Source: Moheibacter stercoris (GTDB lineage: Bacteria > Bacteroidota > Bacteroidia > Flavobacteriales > Weeksellaceae). Taken from it: a DNA stretch of 64,000 nucleotides. A program made the position numbers and the translations under genes. Positions 18,285 to 26,176 of this stretch are shown here, one piece after another. Every line of letters begins with the position of its first letter. Within the stretch, counting starts at the first letter, position 1. The stretch covers positions 1 to 64,000 of the forward strand of contig NZ_JBEPMO010000009.1 in NCBI RefSeq assembly GCF_040545805.1, read 5' to 3'. The notes under the pieces are model-generated. The model did no database searches, had not been told where the DNA came from, and saw only the letters and a list, made by a program, of their open reading frames with translations.

Positions 18285-18314
18285 TTTGAACCTCTTTTTG
18301 AAATGCTACTTTTG
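18285..18314 (+). promoter_or_regulatory. purB promoter
   Basis: TTTG at 18285-18288, 18 bases, then TACTTTTG at 18307-18314, 24 bases before the purB ATG. Confidence 0.65.
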
Positions 18315-18337
18315 CATTCACAAATCACACAATCATT

Positions 18338-19768
18338 ATGCACAACAAATACCAAAATCCGCTCGAATCTCGTTACAGTAGCGACGAAATGCTTTATACT
18401 TTTTCTCCTGGTATGAAATTTTCAACTTGGAGAAAATTATGGTTGGCATTGGCTGAAATCCAAAAAGATTTGGGCCTGGATATTTCGGAAGAACAATTAC
18501 AAGAAATTCGCGACAACATTCACAATATCGATTATGAAGTAGCCGCGAAATACGAAAAGCAATTCCGTCACGACGTCATGGCGCACGTTCATACCTTGGG
18601 CGATGTCGCTCCGAAAGCAAAAGCTATCATTCACCTTGGCGCAACTTCTGCATTTGTGGGTGACAATACCGATTTGATTCAAATCAGAGAAGGTTTGTTG
18701 ATCGTGAAAAAGAAATTGGTCAATGTCATCAAAGGATTGAACGATTTCGCGATGGAATACAAAGATTTACCAACTCTTGGTTTTACGCATTTCCAACCTG
18801 CTCAGCTAACAACTGTTGGAAAACGTGCGACTTTATGGTTGCAATCGGTTTTATTGGATTTTGAAGAATTGGAATTCAGAATTGATACCTTACGTTTCCG
18901 TGGAGTGAAAGGTACAACTGGAACAGCAGCGAGTTTCAAAGAATTATTTGACGGCGATTATACCAAAGTGAAAGAATTGGACAAACGACTTTCTGAACAA
19001 TTCGGATTCAAAAAAGTATTGGGTGTGACAGGTCAAACTTACGATCGTAAAATCGATGCAGAAGTTTTGGCAACTTTGTCCAATATTGCGCAATCAGCAC
19101 ATAAATTCACCAATGATTTGCGTTTGTTGCAAAACTTAAAAGAATTGGAAGAACCATTTGAAAAATCCCAAATCGGATCTTCTGCAATGGCCTACAAACG
19201 TAATCCGATGCGAAGTGAACGAATCTCTGCTTTGGCGAAATTTGTGATCTCTTTGGCTTCAAGTCCAGCGATGGTGGCTGCAACGCAATGGTTTGAAAGA
19301 ACCTTGGATGATTCTGCCAACAAACGTTTGAGCATTCCGCAAGCATTTTTAGCGATTGATGCGATTTTAATTATTTGGAACAACATTTTGGACGGAATGG
19401 TAGTTTATCCGAAAATCATCGAAAAACACATCAACGAAGAACTTCCGTTTATGGCAACCGAATACATCATTATGGAAGGTGTGAAAAATGGCGGAGACCG
19501 TCAAGAATTACACGAATTAATCCGTGAACACAGTATGGAAGCTGCCAAACAAGTGAAACAAGAAGGAAAACAAAATGATTTGGTAGAACGAATTTTGGCG
19601 GACGAACGTTTCAACATTGACAAAGAAAAATTGCAACAAGTCTTGGACCCGATGAATTTCATTGGTTTCGCTCCGATTCAAACCGAAGAATTTTTAGCGG
19701 AACACGTGCAACCGATTTTGGATGCCAACAAGGATTTAATTGGACTTCAAACGGATTTGAAAGTATAA
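18338..19768 (+). CDS. purB: Adenylosuccinate lyase
   Basis: A 476-residue enzyme that splits fumarate from adenylosuccinate (to AMP) and from SAICAR (to AICAR), so it acts in both arms of purine synthesis. Visible motifs are the histidine region MAHVHTLGD, HLGATSAFVGDNTD, TLGFTHFQPAQLTTVGKR with a catalytic His, and the superfamily signature SSAMAYKRNPMRSERIS. The sequence is the PurB type closer to animal and Bacteroidota enzymes than to E. coli. It is monocistronic with its own promoter and terminator. Confidence 0.96.
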   Translation: MHNKYQNPLESRYSSDEMLYTFSPGMKFSTWRKLWLALAEIQKDLGLDISEEQLQEIRDNIHNIDYEVAAKYEKQFRHDVMAHVHTLGDVAPKAKAIIHLGATSAFVGDNTDLIQIREGLLIVKKKLVNVIKGLNDFAMEYKDLPTLGFTHFQPAQLTTVGKRATLWLQSVLLDFEELEFRIDTLRFRGVKGTTGTAASFKELFDGDYTKVKELDKRLSEQFGFKKVLGVTGQTYDRKIDAEVLATLSNIAQSAHKFTNDLRLLQNLKELEEPFEKSQIGSSAMAYKRNPMRSERISALAKFVISLASSPAMVAATQWFERTLDDSANKRLSIPQAFLAIDAILIIWNNILDGMVVYPKIIEKHINEELPFMATEYIIMEGVKNGGDRQELHELIREHSMEAAKQVKQEGKQNDLVERILADERFNIDKEKLQQVLDPMNFIGFAPIQTEEFLAEHVQPILDANKDLIGLQTDLKV

Positions 19769-19792
19769 TTCGATAGAATAATCAATTGATAC

Positions 19793-19826
19793 AAAGGATG
19801 ATTTCACAAGAAGTCATCCTTTTTTA
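19793..19826 (+). terminator. purB terminator
   Basis: AAAGGATGA/TCATCCTTT hairpin followed by T residues. Confidence 0.8.
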
Positions 19827-19856
19827 GTATCTTTCTATCCTTAAAATCCCCGAACT

Positions 19857-20246
19857 ATGTTTACCCTAGAGGAAATTCAATCGGCTCATCAAAAAATAAA
19901 ATCAGGCAGTGATTTTCCCCAATACATCCAAGACTTAAAAACGATTGGCGTTAAAATCTATGAAACTTTTGTGCGCGATGGTCACACCGAATATTTCGGA
20001 AAAGATGGAAATCGAATTTCCTCATTGCCCAAATATGACCCTATAGAGATTGCGGAAAATTGTCAATATACCAAATTTCGTGAGATTCTTCGTTTTCATC
20101 AAGAAGGAAAATCCGATTATTTCACCTTTTGCAAAGAAGTAGCCGAAGCTGGAATTGCTAAATGGATGGTAGATGTAGATAAATTAAACTGCATTTATTT
20201 CGATTCCAACAACACCTTGATTTATGAGGAAGAAATTCCTGAATAA
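19857..20246 (+). CDS. DUF1398 family protein (YbcV-like)
   Basis: A 129-residue soluble protein. The layout FTLEEIQSAHQKIKSGSDFPQYIQDLKTIGVKIYE..., a middle VRDGHTEYFG and a C-terminal CKEVAEAGIAKWMVDVDKLNCIYFD is that of the DUF1398 family found in enterobacteria and Bacteroidota. Its biochemical role is unknown. It sits alone between the purB terminator and the purL riboswitch region, with no sign that it is part of either transcription unit. Confidence 0.8.
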   Translation: MFTLEEIQSAHQKIKSGSDFPQYIQDLKTIGVKIYETFVRDGHTEYFGKDGNRISSLPKYDPIEIAENCQYTKFREILRFHQEGKSDYFTFCKEVAEAGIAKWMVDVDKLNCIYFDSNNTLIYEEEIPE

Positions 20247-20295
20247 ATTAACTAAAAATGATGTTTTTAAATTTCTTTTACCCAAAAATATATTG

Positions 20296-20303
20296 TACTT
20301 TTG
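20296..20303 (+). promoter_or_regulatory. -7 box of the purL riboswitch transcript
   Basis: TACTTTTG matches TAnnTTTG. The predicted transcript start, near 20310, leaves about 17 bases before the riboswitch P1 helix, as expected for a leader promoter. Confidence 0.65.
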
Positions 20304-20326
20304 CCAAGTATAATTTTGTGTGAATT

Positions 20327-20404
20327 CACTTTCATTTGTATAAGCTCGAGATAAGGTCGAGCGTTTCTACAACAGGCCGTAAATCTGTTTCTACAAGTGG
20401 AGTG
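20327..20404 (+). ncRNA. Purine riboswitch aptamer (guanine-type specificity base) upstream of purL
   Basis: The three-way junction of the purine riboswitch is readable in full. P1: 20327-20339 with 20393-20404 (one bulge). J1/2: AUAA. P2: GCTCGA 20344-20349 with TCGAGC 20357-20362, loop GATAAGG. J2/3: GTTTCTAC 20363-20370, identical to the canonical core. P3: AACAGG 20371-20376 with TCTGTT 20384-20389, canonical loop CCGTAAA. J3/1: TCT 20390-20392. The base equivalent to position 74, which selects the ligand, is C, predicting guanine (or hypoxanthine) rather than adenine. The only core departure is U instead of A at position 73; loop L2 also has A for U. Control of the purL-purC-purF operon by purines is inferred. 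Confidence 0.88.
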
Positions 20405-20436
20405 TATGTAATTCGTTTTTCATACTCTTCATTTGT
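20393..20436 (+). promoter_or_regulatory. Alternative hairpin of the purL riboswitch (expression platform)
   Basis: The 3' strand of P1 and the following bases (20393-20408) can pair with 20421-20436 over 16 positions with one mismatch and two G-U pairs. The segment 20421-20436 is a near copy of the 5' P1 strand. P1 and this hairpin are therefore mutually exclusive, the hallmark of a switching platform. Confidence 0.7.
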
Positions 20437-20441
20437 AATGT

Positions 20442-20464
20442 AACTTAAAAAGAATAAGTTTTTT
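20442..20464 (+). terminator. Weak AT-rich terminator-like hairpin before purL
   Basis: AACTTA (20442-20447) and TAAGTT (20455-20460) flank a seven-base loop and are followed by T residues, 10 bases before the purL ATG. It may be the attenuator of the riboswitch; the short AT-only stem makes this uncertain. Confidence 0.4.
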
Positions 20465-20473
20465 AACAAGAAT

Positions 20474-23400
20474 ATGAATAAACGAATTTTTATTCAAAAG
20501 AAATCCCAGTTTGACGTTCATAGTAAGAAAGTCACGAAAGAAATACAAAACCTTGTCACCGATATTGAGTGCAAGGTTTTTGTCATTTATGACCTTTTCG
20601 AAATCACTGACAGTCAACTAGAAGAAACACTTTTTCAAGTGTTTGCAGATCCCGTAACAGACATCGTTCATCATGACTTAAATAGCATTTGTCATCCTGA
20701 GCTTGTCGAAGGGAAGGCTCAGCATTATTTCGCTGTAGAACCACTTCCAGGTCAGTTTGACCAACGTGCCGATTCGGCCGATCAATGCTTGCATTTATTG
20801 GGCGTTGCCGAAGCCAAAGTGAAATCGGGTTATCTCTATATGTTCGAAAATGTGTCAGAATCCGATTTGGAAAAAGTCAAAAATTATTTGATAAATCCAA
20901 TTGAATCTCGCGAAAAAGATTTGAACGAATTATCTTTCAACGAATCTACCGAAATCAAACCAGTTCCAACGGTTCAAGGCTTCATCGATTTCGATTCGAA
21001 TCAATTGGAAAACCTCCACAAAGAATTTGGTTTCTCAATGGGAATGGACGATTTAGAATTCATTCAAGATCATTTCAAATCCATTCAACGAAATCCAACC
21101 GAAACCGAACTAAAAGTTTTGGATACTTATTGGTCAGACCATTGTCGTCATACCACTTTTGAAACCGAAATCACCGAAGTGAAATTCGAAAATCAGTTTC
21201 AAGAAACTTTACAAAGAACTTTTGACTATTACCTGAATTTGCGTCAAGAACTCGGCATCACCAAACCCATCCGATTGATGGATATGGCAACGATAATGGG
21301 AAAATATTTGAGCAAAACAGGGAAAGTAAACAATATCGACGTTTCAGAAGAAATCAATGCTTGTTCCATCGTTGTCCCGATTGATGTGGACGGTGTGGAA
21401 GAAGAATGGTTGCTTCAATTCAAAAACGAAACCCATAATCACCCTACCGAAGTGGAACCGTTTGGTGGTGCTTCGACTTGCGTTGGTGGAGCGATTCGCG
21501 ATCCTTTGTCGGGTCGAGCCTACGTTTTCCAAGCGATGCGTGTAACAGGTTCTGCTAATCCTTTGGAGAAAATCGAAGATACCCTTCCCGGGAAATTGCC
21601 GCAACGTAAAATCACCAAAGAAGCTGCGAACGGATACAGTTCCTACGGAAATCAAATCGGTTTGGCAACGACTTTTGTCAAAGAAATTTATGACGAAGGC
21701 TACAAAGCCAAGCGTATGGAAGTCGGATTTGTCGCAGGTGCGGTGAAAAAAGATTGGGTACGTCGTGAAGAACCTTTAGCGGGTGACAAAGTCATCTTAT
21801 TGGGTGGTAGAACCGGACGTGATGGTGTAGGTGGAGCAACGGGTTCCTCCAAAACGCACGACGGACAAAAAATAGAAGAATTAAGTTCGGAAGTACAAAA
21901 AGGAAATGCCATCGTGGAACGAAAAATCCAACGATTGTTCCGCAACAAAGAAGTTTTGGCTTTGATTAAAAAGTGTAATGACTTCGGTGCGGGCGGTGTT
22001 TCGGTTGCCATTGGCGAAATTGCGCGTGGCGTAAACGTCAATTTAGACACACTTCCGTTGAAATATTTGGGCTTAAACGGAACCGAAATCGCTTTGTCTG
22101 AATCGCAAGAGCGTATGGCGGTTGTGGTGGAAGCCAAAGATGTGGAGAAATTCATCCAATTCGCAGAAGTAGAAAACTTGGAAGCTACAATGGTGGCCGA
22201 AGTTACGTCTGACGATGTGATGACCATGTGGTGGAAAGGAACCAAAATTGTTGAATTAGACAGAAAATTCTTGGATACCAACGGCGTTCGCAAACAAGCG
22301 AAAGCAAGAGTTGAAAAAGGTGAAACTCTAAACCCATTTGAAGCCAAAGAATTCAACAAAGAAAATTTCATCCAATTATTAAAAGAATTGAACCACGCTT
22401 CCCAAAAAGGAATGGTGGAAATGTTTGACAATAATGTTGGTAGAAGTACGATTTTAAATGCTTACGGAGGAAAAACAATGAGTTCTCCCGAAGACATCAG
22501 CGTTCAGAAATTCCCAACTGATGGATTTACCCATGCGGTTTCGATGGCGAGTTTTGGATACAATCCCGTAATCAGCCGATGGTCTCCGTACCACGGTGCT
22601 TATTTCGCGGTTTTGGATTCGGTAGCGAAAATCGTTGCAGGTGGTGGAAATTACCAAGAAATCCGATTGACCTTCCAAGAATATTTTGAGCGTTTGCGTG
22701 AAGATGCAGACCGTTGGGGAAAACCATTTGCGGCTTTGTTGGGTTCGATTGAAGCACAAAGACAATTGGAAATTCCAGCAATTGGAGGAAAAGATAGTAT
22801 GAGCGGAAGTTACCAAGATATTGACGTCCCTCCTACTTTGATTTCCTTTGCGGTTAGTCCGAATCATTCTAGCAAAATCAAATCGGCTACTTTGCAAAAA
22901 CAAGGTTCGAAACTATCTGTTTTGATTCCCAATTTGACGGAAGATCATTTGGTTGAGGAATCGAATATGAAATCTGTTTTCAATTTCATCTATTCGAATA
23001 ATGCTAAAATCCATTCGGCAGCGACGGTAAAATTCGGCGGAATTGCAGAAACATTGGCCAATATGGCGTTTGGAAACGAAATCGGATTCACTTCGACTCC
23101 GCTCAGTGACCAAATTGAGTTGATGAAATTCTATCCGGCAGCGATTATTCTCGAACATTCAGAAGAACTAAATATTCCAACAGAACTTCAAGCAAATTAT
23201 CAATTCTTAGGAACTACGAATTCCTCATCCGAATTGAACTTCAACGGAATTTCGGTATCGATTTCTGAAGCAAAAAATGCTTGGAATGGAACGTTTGAGG
23301 AGTTATTCCCCACCAATGTACGAAGTACGAAGAACGATAGAAAGAATTTAGAAATTTTGACTTCTGATGTTAAAAATCCTAAATCCAAAATCGTATATCA

Positions 23401-24208
23401 AAAATCGAAAATCGTAAATCCAAAGGTTTTCATTCCTTCTTTCCCTGGAACGAATTCCGAATACGATTCCGCCAAAGCATTCCGAAAAGAAGGCGCAAAC
23501 ACGGAAATCATCGTATTCAAAAATTTATCAGAAAAAGATATTGAAGAAACGGTAGATGCTTACGCAAAAGCCATCGACAATGCACAAATAATGTTCATCC
23601 CAGGTGGATTCTCAGCAGCCGACGAACCGGACGGATCGGGGAAATTCATCGCCACCGTTTTGCGAAACGAAAAAATCAAAGACAGCGTACATCGTTTGTT
23701 GGATCGCGGTGGATTGGTTTTGGGAATTTGTAATGGATTCCAAGGTTTGATCAAATCGGGCTTATTGCCGTACGGAGAAATTCGTGAATTGGAAGAAGAC
23801 ACACCGACCTTGACGTTCAATGAAATTGGGCGACATATTACGCAGATTGCAAGAATTCGCGTAGCAGATTCGCATTCGCCTTGGTTAAAAGGAATGGCTG
23901 GACAAGAATATTGGATTCCATTCTCGCACGGCGAAGGTCGATTTGTAGCCGATGAACCGAATTTGCGTAAATTGTATGAACAAAATCAAATTGCTACGCA
24001 ATACATTGATTTGGATGGAAATATTTCATTGGAAAGACCTTACAACCCAAATGGTTCTGTTAATGGAATCGAAGGAATTGTGAGTCCTTGCGGAAAGGTT
24101 TTCGGCCGTATGGGGCATCCGGAGCGTTTTGAAGAAGGATTATTCCAAAACATTCCCGATATGGAAGTGATGAATATTTTTAAGAACGGCGTAGAATATT
24201 TTAAATAA
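20474..24208 (+). CDS. purL: Phosphoribosylformylglycinamidine synthase (single-chain)
   Basis: A 1244-residue fused enzyme converting FGAR, glutamine and ATP to FGAM. The synthetase half has DTYWSDHCRHTTFETEI-type catalytic His, KNETHNHPTEVEPFGGAST, GGRTGRDGVGGATGSS and GGKDSMSGSY. The C-terminal class I glutaminase has Cys1086 in GICNGFQG and a later SHGEGRF. Two stretches look like translated repeats rather than family sequence: residues ~70-84 (ICHPELVEGK, from a CATCCTGAGCTTGTCGAAGG element) and the linker between the two halves at roughly 948-980 (from GTACGAAGTACGAAG and AATCGTAAATC words). Neither breaks the frame. It is the first gene of a riboswitch-led operon with the DUF695 gene, purC and purF. 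Confidence 0.96.
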   Translation: MNKRIFIQKKSQFDVHSKKVTKEIQNLVTDIECKVFVIYDLFEITDSQLEETLFQVFADPVTDIVHHDLNSICHPELVEGKAQHYFAVEPLPGQFDQRADSADQCLHLLGVAEAKVKSGYLYMFENVSESDLEKVKNYLINPIESREKDLNELSFNESTEIKPVPTVQGFIDFDSNQLENLHKEFGFSMGMDDLEFIQDHFKSIQRNPTETELKVLDTYWSDHCRHTTFETEITEVKFENQFQETLQRTFDYYLNLRQELGITKPIRLMDMATIMGKYLSKTGKVNNIDVSEEINACSIVVPIDVDGVEEEWLLQFKNETHNHPTEVEPFGGASTCVGGAIRDPLSGRAYVFQAMRVTGSANPLEKIEDTLPGKLPQRKITKEAANGYSSYGNQIGLATTFVKEIYDEGYKAKRMEVGFVAGAVKKDWVRREEPLAGDKVILLGGRTGRDGVGGATGSSKTHDGQKIEELSSEVQKGNAIVERKIQRLFRNKEVLALIKKCNDFGAGGVSVAIGEIARGVNVNLDTLPLKYLGLNGTEIALSESQERMAVVVEAKDVEKFIQFAEVENLEATMVAEVTSDDVMTMWWKGTKIVELDRKFLDTNGVRKQAKARVEKGETLNPFEAKEFNKENFIQLLKELNHASQKGMVEMFDNNVGRSTILNAYGGKTMSSPEDISVQKFPTDGFTHAVSMASFGYNPVISRWSPYHGAYFAVLDSVAKIVAGGGNYQEIRLTFQEYFERLREDADRWGKPFAALLGSIEAQRQLEIPAIGGKDSMSGSYQDIDVPPTLISFAVSPNHSSKIKSATLQKQGSKLSVLIPNLTEDHLVEESNMKSVFNFIYSNNAKIHSAATVKFGGIAETLANMAFGNEIGFTSTPLSDQIELMKFYPAAIILEHSEELNIPTELQANYQFLGTTNSSSELNFNGISVSISEAKNAWNGTFEELFPTNVRSTKNDRKNLEILTSDVKNPKSKIVYQKSKIVNPKVFIPSFPGTNSEYDSAKAFRKEGANTEIIVFKNLSEKDIEETVDAYAKAIDNAQIMFIPGGFSAADEPDGSGKFIATVLRNEKIKDSVHRLLDRGGLVLGICNGFQGLIKSGLLPYGEIRELEEDTPTLTFNEIGRHITQIARIRVADSHSPWLKGMAGQEYWIPFSHGEGRFVADEPNLRKLYEQNQIATQYIDLDGNISLERPYNPNGSVNGIEGIVSPCGKVFGRMGHPERFEEGLFQNIPDMEVMNIFKNGVEYFK
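20691..20724 (+). repeat. Dispersed palindromic repeat inside purL
   Basis: GTCATCCTGAGCTTGTCGAA is the well-known Bacteroidota dispersed repeat that gives the peptide HPELVEG when translated. TGAGC and GCTCA here form a hairpin stem. It lies in frame in the N-terminal part of purL. Confidence 0.8.
23315..23418 (+). repeat. Simple-repeat-derived segment in the purL interdomain linker
   Basis: Consecutive words GTACGAAGTACGAAGAACG and then ATCGTATATC, AAAATCGAAAATCGTAAATC resemble intergenic simple repeats common in Flavobacteriia. They encode a basic, low-complexity linker before VFIPSFPGTNSEYD of the glutaminase domain. Confidence 0.55.
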
Positions 24209-24210
24209 AA

Positions 24211-25335
24211 TTGAAACTAACTTTAACCATCATACAAATTCTTATGTTTAGTTCACTATTTGGGCAAAAAGACGATTCAATTCGTAATTATGAAGACTTT
24301 TGGAATTGGTTTCAAAAGAATGAAAAAACCTTTTTCAATGTTGTCAAAAACAACGGCGATATTGAAGGGGACTTTTTAAATGTGATTGCTCCAAAATTAG
24401 ATGAATTAAAAGATGGATATTGGTACTTAACCGGAATGTATGATGATAATACAGTCGAATTAATTATCACGGTTGATGGCTATCCAAAAAATGTAGTTTT
24501 TGCTGAAGAACTGATTGAAAAAGCACCTAAACTAAATGGATGGAAGTTCACTGCATTGAAACCTGCATTAGATATTTCGAATGTAGGAATTCAAATGGGA
24601 GATTATAAATTCAGTGGAGAGAATATATTTTTTTATGATACCCTTGATCCTAATTATCCTGATGAAATAAATCTAACATTTGTTCATAACGAACTTACAA
24701 ATGATAACAGATCGGAAATTTCTAATGGCATTTATATTTTTCTCGATAATTATTTAGGTGAACTGGATTTTTTAAATTCGATAGATGTTCTTGAATTTGT
24801 TCGAAAAGAAGATGCTACGAAAGAAATAATACCTGTTTCTAAATTAAAAGATTACTTGAATTGGAGGAAGAAAGAATTCATCGAAAAATACAATTCGACA
24901 AGACATAATACCGAAAATGACACTTATGCCACCTTGGAAGCCCAATTAAAAAGTGGCAACAAATTGATAGCACTAGTGAATTTAGATTTATTAAGATGGG
25001 ATGAAAAGCCTTCTCATCCTTGGCTTTCAGTGATTACAATTCAATATGATGGTTCACAAACAAATGGTTTACCAAATACAGATGATTATGAACTATTAAA
25101 TCAAATTGAAGACGATATTCTAGACGAATTAAAAGATATTGATGGATACTTAAATATTGGTAGACAATCCGCAGATGGAGAACGTGAGATTTATATAGCT
25201 TGTAAAGACTTTAGAAAACCATCAAAAGTTTTGTTAGCTATACAAAAAAAATATGCTGATAAATTTGAAATAGAATACGATATCTATTTAGACAAATATT
25301 GGAAAAGTTTAGAAAGATTAAATCCTAATAATTAA
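24211..25335 (+). CDS. Exported DUF695-domain protein within the pur operon
   Basis: A 374-residue protein starting at TTG two bases after the purL stop. This start gives a signal peptide (MKLTLTIIQILMFSSLFGQ); the first ATG lies inside it. Residues ~25-110 (NYEDFWNWFQKNEKTFF, then DGYWYLTGMYDDN) and the C-terminal ~140 residues (LVNLDLLRWDEKPSHPWLS, NGLPNTDDYELLNQIEDDI, NIGRQSADGEREIYI) have the DUF695 pattern. Its function is unknown, and it has no link to purine chemistry. It probably entered the operon by insertion, since purL and purC are commonly neighbours. Periplasmic location is inferred. Confidence 0.75.
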   Translation: MKLTLTIIQILMFSSLFGQKDDSIRNYEDFWNWFQKNEKTFFNVVKNNGDIEGDFLNVIAPKLDELKDGYWYLTGMYDDNTVELIITVDGYPKNVVFAEELIEKAPKLNGWKFTALKPALDISNVGIQMGDYKFSGENIFFYDTLDPNYPDEINLTFVHNELTNDNRSEISNGIYIFLDNYLGELDFLNSIDVLEFVRKEDATKEIIPVSKLKDYLNWRKKEFIEKYNSTRHNTENDTYATLEAQLKSGNKLIALVNLDLLRWDEKPSHPWLSVITIQYDGSQTNGLPNTDDYELLNQIEDDILDELKDIDGYLNIGRQSADGEREIYIACKDFRKPSKVLLAIQKKYADKFEIEYDIYLDKYWKSLERLNPNN

Positions 25336-25388
25336 AATAGCGAAAATCGAGTTTCGAAATTCGACAATCGAAAAAACACCTTAGAACA

Positions 25389-26114
25389 ATGAGCCACACA
25401 AAAAAAGACTTTATTTACGAAGGAAAAGCCAAACAGGTTTATTCAACTGAAGATCCAAATTTGGTTATCGTATATTACAAAGATGATGCAACAGCTTTTA
25501 ACGCTCAAAAGCGCGGAACGGTTGCCGACAAAGGAGAAATGAACAACAAGATTTCGACTTTAATTTTCAATTATTTGATTGAAAAAGGAATCGCAACGCA
25601 CTATATTGAAACCTTGAATGAGCGTGAACAATTGGTGAAAAAAGTGGACATCATCCCGTTGGAAATGGTCGTTCGCAATTATGTTGCAGGTTCTATGGCA
25701 CAACGTTTGGGATTGGAAGAAGGAGCGAAATCTCCTGTGACCATCTTTGACATTTGTTACAAAAAAGACGAATTGGGCGATCCATTGATCAATGATCATC
25801 ACGCAGTTTTGTTGGGTGCAGCAACCTATGAGGAATTGAAATTTATGTACGAATTGACCGATAAAATCAACGAAGCTTTGAAAGAATTGTTCTTAAAAGC
25901 GAATTTGATCTTAATCGATTTCAAAATAGAATTCGGAAAAGATTCCGAAGGAAACATCATTTTAGCAGACGAAATCAGTCCAGATACTTGTCGTTTGTGG
26001 GACAAAGATACGTTGAAGAAATTGGACAAAGACCGTTTCAGAAGAGATTTGGGAGAAGTTTCAGAAGCTTATCACGAAGTTTATAATCGTTTGTTAGAAG
26101 CTTTAGGGAAATAG
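25389..26114 (+). CDS. purC: SAICAR synthetase
   Basis: A 241-residue ATP-dependent ligase joining CAIR and aspartate to SAICAR. Motifs seen are YEGKAKQVYSTEDPN at the start, FNAQKRGTVADKGEMNN, VPLEMVVRNYVAGS-type block (IPLEMVVRNYVAGS), IDFKIEFGKD and ILADEISPDTCRLWD. Length is normal for the bacterial single-domain enzyme. It is the third gene of the riboswitch-led operon, 53 bases after the DUF695 gene. The gap contains repeat-like sequence and no promoter I can see. Confidence 0.96.
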   Translation: MSHTKKDFIYEGKAKQVYSTEDPNLVIVYYKDDATAFNAQKRGTVADKGEMNNKISTLIFNYLIEKGIATHYIETLNEREQLVKKVDIIPLEMVVRNYVAGSMAQRLGLEEGAKSPVTIFDICYKKDELGDPLINDHHAVLLGAATYEELKFMYELTDKINEALKELFLKANLILIDFKIEFGKDSEGNIILADEISPDTCRLWDKDTLKKLDKDRFRRDLGEVSEAYHEVYNRLLEALGK

Positions 26115-26165
26115 AAACTTAAACACGAAGTTCACAAGGAAAACACAAAGACCAGTTTCTGGTTA
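26115..26165 (+). repeat. Fragment of a dispersed 'CACGAAG...CACAAAG' repeat between purC and purF
   Basis: AACACGAAGTTCACAAGG followed by AAAACACAAAG reads, on the other strand, like the CTTTGTG/CCTTGTG words of the repeat units at 1-490. A related fragment lies at 28990-29040. Confidence 0.55.
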
Positions 26166-26176
26166 ATAAAAACAAA

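Noticed and set aside
21344..22903. Long minus-strand frames inside purL (up to 243 codons)
   Set aside because: Shadows of a highly biased coding frame; purL is unmistakable on the plus strand.
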